In this document: piece after piece, positions 1 to 5,788 of the stretch | Position numbering within the stretch: position 1 is the stretch's first letter | Layout of the letters: every line of letters starts with the position of its first letter | Assembly: GCA_945878355.1 (NCBI GenBank) | Contig: CAMCTC010000140.1 | Span: forward strand, 1 to 11,041 | Direction: 5' to 3' | DNA from: Bordetella parapertussis | Lineage (GTDB): Bacteria; Pseudomonadota; Gammaproteobacteria; Burkholderiales; Burkholderiaceae_C | DNA: 11,041 bases | Notes under the pieces: model-generated | The model's input: only the letters and a program-made list of their open reading frames with translations | Databases searched by the model: none | What the model was told of the DNA's origin: nothing | Program-made: the position numbers and the translations under genes

Positions 1-1
1 C

Positions 2-43
2 GGGGATGAGAAGAGGGGGATGAGAAGAGGGGGATGCGAAGAG
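2..43. repeat. 14-bp tandem repeat, three units
   Basis: Three adjacent units of GGGGATGAGAAGAG occupy 2-15, 16-29 and 30-43; the third has one change (ATGCG for ATGAG). The array runs to the window edge, so further units may lie upstream. The unit is 14 bp, so it does not keep a reading frame, which argues against a coding repeat. The rest of 44-228 shows no convincing gene; it is formally open in one frame into hicA, but that part resembles no protein I know. Confidence 0.8.
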
Positions 44-57
44 CCGGTGTCGGGTCA

Positions 58-96
58 CCGAGTGAGCAAGACGGGATACCGGAGGCAAAGTCGCAC
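58..96 (+). repeat. Degenerate direct repeat, left copy, flanking hicAB
   Basis: This segment shares CGAGTGAGCAAG exactly with 921-932, followed in both places by N-CGGG, a short variable spacer, and GGCAAAG-N2-GC. The two copies lie about 860 bp apart in the same orientation and bracket the hicAB locus. The match is imperfect and about 37 bp long. It could be a footprint of insertion or simply a dispersed repeat; the sequence alone does not decide. Confidence 0.5.
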
Positions 97-192
97 TCAG
101 CCCATCTGAAATCGGTGCGTCCATGGGCGCGCAGACGTTCAGCATGGCCTCGGGACACGCGGTTCCGCCACATTGCCACCATCGCTCAGCGC

Positions 193-221
193 TTGCGTTG
201 TGATGTTGCCGGCAGTATCAT
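193..221 (+). promoter_or_regulatory. Possible sigma70 promoter of hicA
   Basis: TTGCGT at 193-198 and TATCAT at 216-221 are separated by 17 bp; the -10 box matches consensus at five of six positions, the -35 only at three. The predicted start of transcription, near 228, would fall almost on the hicA ATG at 229, giving a leaderless or very short-leader message. That agrees with the absence of a Shine-Dalgarno sequence before this ATG. Pattern match only. Confidence 0.3.
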
Positions 222-228
222 ATCGACG

Positions 229-457
229 ATGAACATTGCCACCAAGCTCTTGGCTGCGATGCCTCGCAACCCCTTGGACTGGCAGATCGCGCAACTTCAA
301 ACCGTAGCGCAGCAGAAGGGGGTCGACTGGCGACACGATGGCAGCAGTCATTGCGTCTTCGTGCGATCCGATGGCAAGACGCTCCCCGTGCCTGCCCGTC
401 GCCCGATCAAGCCGATTTACCTAAAAAAAATTCCTCGAACTCATCGACGGAGCATGA
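229..457 (+). pseudogene. hicA: HicA-family mRNA interferase toxin, frameshifted at an A8 run
   Basis: HicA toxins are small double-stranded-RNA-binding-fold RNases that cut mRNA and are neutralised by HicB. From ATG 229 the frame reads a HicA-like protein with W-R-H, the conserved SSH block (His41) in SSHCVFVRSDG, and VPARRPIKPIYLKK. At 423-430 there are eight A's. Read as is, the frame leaves the family pattern and runs to 564 (111 codons), overlapping hicB out of frame. With seven A's it continues FLELIDGA and stops at 455-457, giving 75 aa, normal for HicA, and ending 3 nt before the hicB ATG. Thus the gene is either inactivated by +1 insertion, decoded by polymerase slippage or frameshifting at the A run, or contains a homopolymer sequencing error. 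No Shine-Dalgarno precedes ATG 229. Family assignment is firm; functional status is open. Confidence 0.85.
423..430 (+). other. A8 slippery homopolymer inside hicA
   Basis: Eight consecutive A's in CTA-AAA-AAA-A. Runs of this length are established sites of RNA polymerase slippage and of indel mutation or sequencing error. Loss of exactly one A restores the family-typical HicA end, so this site decides whether toxin is made. Confidence 0.8.
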
Positions 458-460
458 CCC

Positions 461-820
461 ATGAGCAAGCTAGCCGACTACCCCTTCGAAATCCGCCCCC
501 TGACGCCAGACGAAGGGGGCGGGTTTCTCATCTCCTATCCGGACTTCGCGGACTGCATCTCTGACGGCGAGACCGTCGAGCAAGCACTGAGGAACGGACA
601 AGACGCGCTCAAGGAAACGATTGCAGCCCTCAGAGCAAAGACCTTGCCGGTACCCGCGCCCAACAGCGGTGGGATTGCATCCGGAAAGTTCGTGGCTCGT
701 GTCCCAAAGACGATTCATGCGCAGCTGACGACTCGCGCAAAGACCGAAGGCGTTTCGCTCAATACCTTGGTGCTTACCTTCATCGCCCAAGGTCTCGGCC
801 GCAAAGAAGGCCGTGCATAA
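461..820 (+). CDS. hicB: HicB-family antitoxin
   Basis: HicB binds and inactivates HicA and usually represses its own operon. The 119-aa product has the N-terminal HicB half (about residues 8-58) with YPFEIRPLTPDEGGGFLISYPDFADC and a helix TVEQALRNGQDAL, then a linker and a C-terminal ribbon-helix-helix DNA-binding segment (about 74-114, GKFVARVPKTIH...GVSLNTLVLTFIAQGL). The ATG lies 3 nt after the restored hicA stop and is preceded by GGAG at 449-452, which supports this start and translational coupling. The reading frame is intact, so if hicA is dead this is an orphan antitoxin/repressor. Both genes look less GC-rich than the metabolic genes to the right, compatible with acquisition. Confidence 0.9.
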   Translation: MSKLADYPFEIRPLTPDEGGGFLISYPDFADCISDGETVEQALRNGQDALKETIAALRAKTLPVPAPNSGGIASGKFVARVPKTIHAQLTTRAKTEGVSLNTLVLTFIAQGLGRKEGRA

Positions 821-829
821 CGCTCTCCC

Positions 830-846
830 TGAGGCCGAACGCCTCA
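830..846 (+). terminator. Short stem-loop after hicB
   Basis: TGAGGC-CGAAC-GCCTCA is a perfect 6-bp stem with a 5-nt loop, 10 nt past the hicB stop. There is no following T run, so intrinsic termination is doubtful; it may only stabilise the 3' end of the message. Confidence 0.35.
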
Positions 847-920
847 ATGCAGCAGGCTGCCTTCAACAGCCGCGTCTTTGAGAGGCAGTCATCGCAGGTC
901 ATCTGTCGCGGTACTGTTCC

Positions 921-955
921 CGAGTGAGCAAGCCGGGTTCGGGCGGCAAAGCTGC
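921..955 (+). repeat. Degenerate direct repeat, right copy, flanking hicAB
   Basis: Partner of the repeat at 58-96: identical CGAGTGAGCAAG, then CCGGG, a spacer and GGCAAAG-CT-GC. It lies in the gap between hicB and the hydrolase gene. A 32-codon GTG-started reading frame (924-1022) begins inside it but resembles nothing known and was not called. Confidence 0.5.
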
Positions 956-1034
956 GCCGTGGTGCGCTGCTGACCCAGCACAGCGGTCTGCCGCCGCGCT
1001 GAAACGAACGGGTCGATCTTGAAACGGCGATACT

Positions 1035-1053
1035 GTTTGAAACGCGTTCAAAC
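1035..1053. promoter_or_regulatory. Operator-like inverted repeat upstream of the MBL-fold hydrolase
   Basis: GTTTGAA-ACGCG-TTCAAAC is a perfect 7+7 bp inverted repeat with a 5-bp centre, 26 bp before the proposed start codon. A GATACT hexamer that could serve as a -10 box ends at 1034, so a bound repressor would cover the transcription start. The size and spacing resemble TetR-family operators, but no regulator gene is in the window. GAAACG also occurs at 1001, 1021 and 1039, spaced 20 and 18 bp. Confidence 0.6.
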
Positions 1054-1079
1054 CTCTTGATCCTTTGGAGTCTCACCTC

Positions 1080-1949
1080 ATGAACAGCTGGCAGATCGGC
1101 AAGGTCCGTGTGTCTCAGGTCGTCGAAATGGGGCCGGTGCCGACCTCGCCGAAGTTTCTTTTCAAAGATCCGCCGGCCGACCTGGTCGCGCGCCATGCCT
1201 GGCTCAAGCCGCACTTTGCCAATGACCGGGACCGACTGCTGTCGTCGATCCACTGCTTCGTGATCGAGTCTGCGGGTCGGCGCATCGTCGTCGACACCTG
1301 TGTCGGCAACGACAAGAAGCGCGAGAACCCGGGCTGGAACCAGCTCAACAACCCGTTTCTGCAGAACATGACCGACGCCGGCTTTGCGCCAGAAACGATC
1401 GACACCGTGTTGTGCACCCACTTGCACGTCGACCATGTCGGCTGGAATACCCGCTGGGTCGGCGGCCAATGGGTGCCGACCTTTGCCAACGCGCGCTACC
1501 TGTTCGCCCGCAAGGAGTGGGAACACTGGTCGCAGCAGCCCTTGCAGGCTGATGGTGATGCCGAGCCCGACGACATCCTGGGCGACTCGGTGCGGCCCAT
1601 CTTGAGCGCTGGCCTGGCCGATCTGGTCGAGACCGACCACCGCCTGACCGACGAGGTCTGGCTCGAGCCCACGCCCGGGCACACGCCGGGCCATGTCAGC
1701 GTGCGGATCCAGTCCGAAGGCCAGCACGCGGTGATCACCGGCGACCTGATGCACCACCCGATCCAATGCAGCGAGCCCGACCGGGTCGTCAATTTCGACA
1801 GCGACGGCGAACTCGCGCGCGCGACGCGGCGCCATTTCCTGGACTGCTGCGCGCGCGACCGGCCTATCGTGCTGGGCACGCACTTCGCGCACCCGACCGC
1901 CGGCCGCGTCGTCGTCGCCGGCGATGTCTGGCGCTTCGAGGTGTTGTGA
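1080..1949 (+). CDS. MBL-fold metallo-hydrolase
   Basis: A 289-aa zinc-dependent hydrolase of the metallo-beta-lactamase superfamily; the substrate cannot be told from sequence. Metal ligands are complete: THLHVDH supplies His114, His116, Asp118 and His119; TPGHTPGH gives His201; the TGD block gives Asp222; and GTHFAHP gives His268. There is no signal peptide, so the protein should be cytoplasmic. Overall layout resembles the lactonase/parathion-hydrolase-like branch (AiiA, MPH relatives) rather than true beta-lactamases, but this is a family-level impression. A TTG at 1065 is in frame, but ATG 1080 is preferred because GGAG (1067-1070) sits 9 nt before it. An inverted repeat at 1035-1053 suggests repressor control. 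Riboflavin synthase follows 68 bp later on the same strand with its own leader. Confidence 0.85.
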   Translation: MNSWQIGKVRVSQVVEMGPVPTSPKFLFKDPPADLVARHAWLKPHFANDRDRLLSSIHCFVIESAGRRIVVDTCVGNDKKRENPGWNQLNNPFLQNMTDAGFAPETIDTVLCTHLHVDHVGWNTRWVGGQWVPTFANARYLFARKEWEHWSQQPLQADGDAEPDDILGDSVRPILSAGLADLVETDHRLTDEVWLEPTPGHTPGHVSVRIQSEGQHAVITGDLMHHPIQCSEPDRVVNFDSDGELARATRRHFLDCCARDRPIVLGTHFAHPTAGRVVVAGDVWRFEVL

Positions 1950-1976
1950 GGCCGGACCGGCACTGCGGCGCGCTGG

Positions 1977-1982
1977 TAAGCT
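1977..1982 (+). promoter_or_regulatory. Possible -10 box (TAAGCT) before ribE
   Basis: TAAGCT lies 35 bp before the ribE ATG, in the gap after the hydrolase gene. TANGCT hexamers recur a short distance before the MFS, ligase and cpdB genes of this window as well. No convincing -35 box is at the usual distance, so the call is tentative. Confidence 0.25.
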
Positions 1983-2017
1983 GGCCGCTTCGATAGGCAA
2001 GAAGAGGCTGCAGCCTG

Positions 2018-2719
2018 ATGTTCACTGGCATTGTTCAAGGCGTGGCCCAGGTCGCCGCGATCACCGACCTAACCGGTCTGCGCAGCTTCGAGCTGGCGTT
2101 CGCCCCCGGTTTTGACCAGGGTCTCGAGATCGGCGCGAGCGTGGCCTGCGACGGTGTGTGCCTGACCGTCACTGCGCTGCCCGGGCCAGGGCGGGCCAGA
2201 TTCGACGTGATGCAGCAAAGCCTGGGCTTGACCACGCTGGGCGCGCTGCTGCCCGGCAGCCGGCTCAATGTCGAGCGCGCTGCTCGTGACGGCGCCGAGA
2301 TCGGCGGCCACCCGATCAGCGGCCATGTCGATTGCCAGGGCCAGCTGATTTCGCTGCGACGCCCAGAGAACAACCATGTGTTGCGCATCGGCGTGCCGGC
2401 CAGCCACATGCGCTATGTCTTCGCCAAGGGCTATGTCGCGATCAATGGCGCGAGCCTGACGATTGCCGAGGCCGACCGGCGCGAGCGCTGGTTCGAGGTC
2501 TGGCTGATTCCCGAGACGCTGCGCATGACGACCTTCGGCGACAAGCGCGAAGGCGATGCGCTCAACATCGAGATCGAGCGCAGCACCCAGGTGTTGGTTG
2601 ACACGGTGCGCGATGCGCTCGAAGAGCGCTTGGGGCCACTGCTGCCCGCGCTCGAAGCGCTGCTGGCGCAGCAAGGTGGGTCGATTGACGAACTGGGCGG
2701 GTCGTTGCCGCGAGCCTGA
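2018..2719 (+). CDS. ribE: Riboflavin synthase, alpha subunit
   Basis: Catalyses dismutation of two 6,7-dimethyl-8-ribityllumazine molecules to riboflavin, the last step of vitamin B2 synthesis (called ribC in E. coli). The 233-aa protein shows the two tandem lumazine-binding barrels: MFTGIVQG at the N-terminus, GASVACDGVCLTV (39-51), then GGHPISGHVD (96-105), and the second barrel GYVAINGASLTIAEA (138-152), IPETLRMTTFG (164-174) and VNIE-like NIEIE. The C-terminal tail after about residue 205 is longer than in the E. coli enzyme. AGAGG at 2003-2007 lies 10 nt before the ATG. No ribD, ribBA or ribH is adjacent and no FMN riboswitch is visible upstream, so it stands alone as ribC does in E. 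coli. Confidence 0.95.
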   Translation: MFTGIVQGVAQVAAITDLTGLRSFELAFAPGFDQGLEIGASVACDGVCLTVTALPGPGRARFDVMQQSLGLTTLGALLPGSRLNVERAARDGAEIGGHPISGHVDCQGQLISLRRPENNHVLRIGVPASHMRYVFAKGYVAINGASLTIAEADRRERWFEVWLIPETLRMTTFGDKREGDALNIEIERSTQVLVDTVRDALEERLGPLLPALEALLAQQGGSIDELGGSLPRA

Positions 2720-2720
2720 G

Positions 2721-2745
2721 CCAGCGCCCTGGTCGAGAGGGCTGG
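2721..2745. terminator. Stem-loop between convergent genes
   Basis: CCAGCGCCCT (2721-2730) can pair with AGGGCTGG (2738-2745) across a 7-nt loop, leaving a two-base bulge. It fills the 27-bp gap between ribE and the convergent FAD oxidoreductase, where a bidirectional terminator is expected. No T run follows on either strand. Confidence 0.35.
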
Positions 2746-2746
2746 G

Positions 2747-3910
2747 TCAGATGATCGCTTGCTCGACCAAGGGTCGCTGCGCGAGCACGCGCTCGCAACC
2801 CAGCGCGGACAAGTCGATGCACTGGTAGCGGCCGTGCAGGATCCACTCAGCCACGCCGCGGCCTGCTGCCGGTGCATGTTGCAGGCCGTGGCCCGAAAAG
2901 CCGTTGGCCAGTAGCAGGTTGGGGCAGTCCGGGTGCGGGCCGATGATCGCGTTGTGGTCCATAGCGTGGACCTCGTAGTAGCCGGCCCAGGCCCGGCTGA
3001 CCCGCAAGGCCTCGAAAGCCGGCACCCGGTGCGCCAGCGCCGGCCAGAGCCTTTGCTCGAACTGCGCCAGGTCGGGCTCCAGCGGCAGGTCGTCGGGATC
3101 CTCGTCATCCGGGCCGGGTGACCAACCGGCGATGAAGCCGGCGCCTTCGGTGCGGAACCAGACGCCCGAGGGGTCGACCACCAGCGGTGTTTGCGGCAGC
3201 GCGGTCGGGCAGCGCAGCGCGAACACCGTTCGCCGCCTCGCGTGCACCGGTACCTCGAGTCCGGCCAATCGGCCTACTGTGCCGGCCCAAGGCCCTGCGG
3301 CGTTGACGAAGGCATCGGCCTCGACCCGGCTGCCGTCGTCCAGAACAGCGGCCTGCAGCCGCGCGCCGCAGCGTTCCAGGCCCACGACCTTCGCCCGACG
3401 CCACTGCGCGCCCAGCGAACGCGCCTTGTGCGCCATCGCGCGCGCCCAAGCCTCACCGTCGAACCAGCCCTCGCCGGCCAAGCCTAGGCTGGCCAGCGCC
3501 AGGTCGTCGCCGCGCAGCCAAGCAAAGCGCTGGCCCAATTCGGCCGGTGTCAGCAGCGCCACCGCCACGCCCTCGGCCTGTTGCACGCGGTGGTTGGCGA
3601 GCAGCGCCTCGGCGTCGGTGGCGCAGAACAGGTAAGCGCCAGGGACGAAACCAAGGGCTACCGGCGCGCCGTCCACCCCCAGCCACTCATCGGCCTGGGT
3701 CAGCAACTCGTGGCCGAAGCGCGACATCTGCACGTTGACCGCGTTGCTGAATTGCTGGCGTATCGACCCGGCTGACAGCGCCGACGAGGCCTGGCGCAGC
3801 GTCGGGTCTGGCTCGATCACCTGCACGGCCACACCGGCGCCGCCCAGGCGTTTGAGAAACAGCGCCACCGCCGATCCGACCGCACCGCCGCCGATCACCA
3901 CGACCTTCAT
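2747..3910 (-). CDS. FAD-dependent oxidoreductase, FOXRED1-like (DAO family)
   Basis: A 387-aa flavoenzyme of the D-amino-acid-oxidase (DAO) fold. The N-terminal dinucleotide-binding motif is VVVIGGGAVGSAVA (GGGAVG at residues 7-12). The C-terminal block YYEVHAMDHNAIIGPHPD then NGFSGHGLQHAPAAGRGVAEWIL is close to that of FOXRED1 and related sarcosine/glycine-oxidase-like proteins. It probably oxidises an N-substituted amino acid or similar small amine; the true substrate is unknown. The start is supported by GAGGA (complement of 3917-3921), 6 nt before the ATG. That Shine-Dalgarno is formed by the end of repeat copy A, so the leader of this gene is repeat DNA. It converges with ribE and diverges from the MFS gene. 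No signal peptide or membrane segment is apparent. Confidence 0.85.
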   Translation of the reverse strand: MKVVVIGGGAVGSAVALFLKRLGGAGVAVQVIEPDPTLRQASSALSAGSIRQQFSNAVNVQMSRFGHELLTQADEWLGVDGAPVALGFVPGAYLFCATDAEALLANHRVQQAEGVAVALLTPAELGQRFAWLRGDDLALASLGLAGEGWFDGEAWARAMAHKARSLGAQWRRAKVVGLERCGARLQAAVLDDGSRVEADAFVNAAGPWAGTVGRLAGLEVPVHARRRTVFALRCPTALPQTPLVVDPSGVWFRTEGAGFIAGWSPGPDDEDPDDLPLEPDLAQFEQRLWPALAHRVPAFEALRVSRAWAGYYEVHAMDHNAIIGPHPDCPNLLLANGFSGHGLQHAPAAGRGVAEWILHGRYQCIDLSALGCERVLAQRPLVEQAII

Positions 3911-3918
3911 GGTGCGTC

Positions 3919-3988
3919 CTCAAGCAAATGTGGCTTTGGGCTTGATCCCCACGGGGGGCGGCCGGCTTTGGCCGGCCTTGGGGCGCTC
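3919..3988 (-). repeat. Structured ~75-bp dispersed repeat, copy A
   Basis: Copy of an element found three times in the window. In its own orientation (minus strand here) it begins GAGCGCCCCAAGG, has a GGCCGGC-N4-GCCGGCC hairpin, a CCCCGTGGGG block, and ends CACATTTGCTTGAG. In this copy the second hairpin is damaged: about 6 bp of its left arm are missing, so AAGCAAAGTGGC is reduced to AAGCCC. Its end, with two further bases, forms the GAGGA Shine-Dalgarno of the FAD oxidoreductase. Confidence 0.9.
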
Positions 3989-4063
3989 CTGAGCAAATGT
4001 GGCTTTGCCACTTTGCTTGATCCCCACGGGGGGCGGCCGGCTTCGGCCGGCCTTGGGGCGCTC
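3989..4063 (-). repeat. Structured ~75-bp dispersed repeat, copy B
   Basis: Directly adjoins copy A in the same orientation. Both hairpins are intact: GGCCGGC-CGAA-GCCGGCC, and a 12-bp stem formed by AAGCAAAGTGGC with GCCAC-A-TTTGCTT (one bulged A, AAA loop), except that its last bases read GCTCAGG. Apart from the ends it differs from copy C at one position, which implies recent spread or homogenisation. No start codon follows it; copy A does. Confidence 0.9.
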
Positions 4064-4076
4064 AAGGCCCGGCAAA

Positions 4077-4101
4077 GCGCGGCAAGCGCTGCTTGTCGCG
4101 C
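4077..4101. other. Strong 11-bp stem-loop
   Basis: GCGCGGCAAGC (4077-4087), loop GCT, GCTTGTCGCGC (4091-4101): an 11-bp stem with a single G-T (G-U in RNA) pair. It adjoins repeat copy B and lies 160 bp before the MFS gene. No T run follows, so it is not a typical terminator; its role is unknown. Confidence 0.6.
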
Positions 4102-4133
4102 GGCCGTGCTGGCTTGTGAACCGGGGCGAGACT

Positions 4134-4169
4134 GGGCATGTTTCGGGCATGGCGGGCATGGTGGGCAGG
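4134..4169 (+). repeat. GGGCATG short-repeat stretch
   Basis: GGGCATG occurs at 4134, 4145 and 4154, followed by GGGCAGG at 4163 and two more GCAGG units. Spacing is irregular (11, 9, 9 bp). It is low-complexity DNA in the leader region of the MFS gene and may be prone to slippage. Confidence 0.5.
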
Positions 4170-4263
4170 GCAGGGCAGGGCTGGGATTGGATCAGCGAGT
4201 GTGCCAGCGCAGCCTGTCGCTCAAGCGACCTGCTGGTCACGCCGGCGCCGCCTATGCTTTGCG

Positions 4264-5508
4264 GTGACCTCTGACAACCTGCCCCAACCCGACAGTGCCC
4301 AGGCCTGGATGCGACTGGCCATCACGCTGCTGCTGATGACCATAGGCTCGGCCGGCATGTACGTGGTCTCGGTCACGCTGCCGGTGGTCCAGGCCGACTT
4401 TGGCGTGACCCGGGCCGAGGCCTCGCTGCCTTACACGCTGCTGATGATCGGTTTCGGCATCGGCTGCGTGCTGATGGGCCGCTTGGCCGACCGCTTTGGC
4501 ATCGTGACCGTGATCCTGATCGGCGCGGTCAGTCTGGGGCTTGGGTTTGCCGCCTGTGGCTGGGTCGGCAGCATCACCGGTTTTGCGATCGTGCACGGGC
4601 TGCTGTTGGGCCTTTTCGGCATCAGCGCGACTTTTGTGCCGCTGGTGGCCGATACCTCGCTGTGGTTCGTCAAGCGGCGCGGCGTTGCGGTGGCGGTGTG
4701 TGCCAGCGGCAACTACCTGGCTGGTGCGATCTGGCCGCCGGTGGTGCAGCACTTCGTCGAGACCGTGGGCTGGCGGCCGACCTACGTCGGGCTGGGTCTG
4801 TTCAGCTTCACCGCGATGGTCTTGCTCGCGATGGCGATGCGCGCGAAGTCGCCAGCGCCGCAGACCGCGCCAGCCCGCGACGGCGCACCGGTGCCTTCAG
4901 ACCGGCCTTTCGGGCTGAGCCTGGCCCAAGCCCAGGGCCTGCTGTGTGTGGCTGCCGTCGCTTGTTGCGTCGCGATGGCAATGCCTCAAGTCCACATCGT
5001 CGCTTACTGCGGCGACCTCGGATTCGGCGCTGCGCGCGGCGCCGAGATGCTGTCGCTGATGCTGGCTTGCGGCATCGTCAGCCGGCTGATCTCAGGCGCG
5101 ATCTGCGACCGCATCGGCGGGGTTCGCACCTTGCTGCTGGGCTCGGTGCTGCAAGGCCTGTCGCTGCTGCTGTTCATCCCCTTCGACAGCCTGGTGTCGC
5201 TCTACCTGGTCTCGGCGCTGTTCGGCCTGTTCCAAGGTGGGCTGGTGCCGAGCTACGCGATCATCGTCCGCGAGCATTTCCCGCCGGCCGAGGCCGGCGC
5301 CAGAGTCGGCACGGTGATCATGTGCTCGCTGCTTGGCATGGCGCTGGGCGGCTGGATGTCGGGCAAGGTGTTCGACCTGACGGGCAGCTACCACGCGGCT
5401 TTCATCAACGGCGCAGCCTGGAATTCGCTGAACCTGACCGTCTCGCTGTTCCTGCTGTGGCGCATGCGCCGGCCAGGCGCTGCGCTTGCACTGCCAGCCA
5501 GGGCCTGA
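4264..5508 (+). CDS. MFS transporter
   Basis: A 414-aa integral inner-membrane carrier of the major facilitator superfamily, of usual length, with about 12 hydrophobic segments. Motif A is seen after the second segment as GRLADRFGIVTV, with a degenerate second copy SGAICDRIGGVRT in the C-terminal half; a hydrophilic loop around residues 195-215 (AKSPAPQTAPARDG) separates the halves. Substrate is not predictable; the sequence style is that of the anion/monocarboxylate-type MFS carriers common in Burkholderiales. The frame is open back to 4138, but that extension is arginine- and tryptophan-rich and non-family-like. GTG 4264 is chosen; ATG 4309 (399 aa) is the alternative. Neither has a clear Shine-Dalgarno. 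A TATGCT box at 4253-4258 would place transcription start at about the GTG, favouring a leaderless GTG or the later ATG. Confidence 0.8.
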   Translation: MTSDNLPQPDSAQAWMRLAITLLLMTIGSAGMYVVSVTLPVVQADFGVTRAEASLPYTLLMIGFGIGCVLMGRLADRFGIVTVILIGAVSLGLGFAACGWVGSITGFAIVHGLLLGLFGISATFVPLVADTSLWFVKRRGVAVAVCASGNYLAGAIWPPVVQHFVETVGWRPTYVGLGLFSFTAMVLLAMAMRAKSPAPQTAPARDGAPVPSDRPFGLSLAQAQGLLCVAAVACCVAMAMPQVHIVAYCGDLGFGAARGAEMLSLMLACGIVSRLISGAICDRIGGVRTLLLGSVLQGLSLLLFIPFDSLVSLYLVSALFGLFQGGLVPSYAIIVREHFPPAEAGARVGTVIMCSLLGMALGGWMSGKVFDLTGSYHAAFINGAAWNSLNLTVSLFLLWRMRRPGAALALPARA

Positions 5509-5667
5509 GCTCTGGCGTTGGCCTTGCCCGACACGATCGAAGGCCTGGGCCGGATGGGGATGTAATCGACCTCGTCGACGTCGGCCGAGTTGGCTGCGGC
5601 GCTCAAGGCCGACAACGAGCGCTGGGGCCCGCTGGTCAAGGCGATAGGCTTCAGCGCCGACGACTGA
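5509..5667 (+). pseudogene. Remnant of a Bug/TctC-family solute-binding protein (C-terminus)
   Basis: Right after the MFS stop, in the same frame, the DNA reads ALPDTIEGLGRMGM, a TAA (5563-5565), then SAELAAALKADNERWGPLVK and AIGFSADD, ending with TGA at 5665-5667. This is the characteristic end of Bug/TctC periplasmic binding proteins of tripartite tricarboxylate transporters (LA.P...RL..MGM...TS.AE.A...KAD..RWGP.VKA.GF.AD). Only about 50 of some 320 residues remain, there is an in-frame stop, and no start is available, so it is a decayed gene. The missing body was probably removed by a deletion whose left edge lies at the end of the MFS gene. The C-terminal match is convincing; the deletion history is inference. 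Confidence 0.8.
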
Positions 5668-5754
5668 GGCTTGAGGCTTGAGCGCAGCGCCGCTAGGCTA
5701 CCGGCGCCAGGGCGCAGGTCACTCCAAGGGATCGTCAGCGGCAGGCCGCGGGTC

Positions 5755-5760
5755 TAGGCT
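5755..5760 (+). promoter_or_regulatory. Possible -10 box (TAGGCT) before the ligase
   Basis: TAGGCT lies 28 bp before the ligase ATG, which would give a leader of about 20 nt. A second TAGGCT at 5694-5699 is preceded 17 bp upstream by TTGAGG (5671-5676), forming an alternative weak promoter. Neither is more than a consensus match. Confidence 0.3.
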
Positions 5761-5788
5761 GTGCTCCCCCTGCAGCCGGAGACCCGCC

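Larger units (their letters stand above)
3911..4263. other. Gene-free divergent intergenic region
   Basis: The 353-bp space between the FAD oxidoreductase (minus) and the MFS transporter (plus) holds two tandem copies of a structured repeat, a strong hairpin (4077-4101), a GGGCATG-rich stretch (4134-4169), and a TATGCT hexamer near the MFS start. The reading frames crossing it are fragmentary and match no family. Promoters of both genes must lie here or inside the repeats. Confidence 0.7.

Noticed and set aside
2..43. CRISPR array
   Set aside because: The 14-bp and 11-bp units here and at 6666-6721 are directly adjacent without spacers, and no cas gene is present.
34..228. N-terminal extension of hicA to an ATG at 34
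   Set aside because: The added 65 residues resemble no protein, start inside the 14-bp repeat, and would make HicA about twice its normal size.
924..1022. 32-codon GTG-started frame beginning MSKPGSGGKAAP
   Set aside because: No ribosome-binding site, no recognisable similarity, and it starts inside the degenerate direct repeat.
780..2000. 406-aa open frame on the minus strand
   Set aside because: It overlaps the hydrolase gene, whose complete metal-binding motifs show the plus strand is coding; the minus product has no family-like motif. Antisense open frames are common in GC-rich DNA.
1950..2017. FMN riboswitch before ribE
   Set aside because: The 68-bp gap is too short for the conserved FMN aptamer and shows none of its helices.
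4138..4263. N-terminal extension of the MFS transporter
   Set aside because: The extra 42 residues are Arg/Trp-rich, derive from GGGCATG low-complexity DNA, and would precede the first membrane segment with no family parallel.
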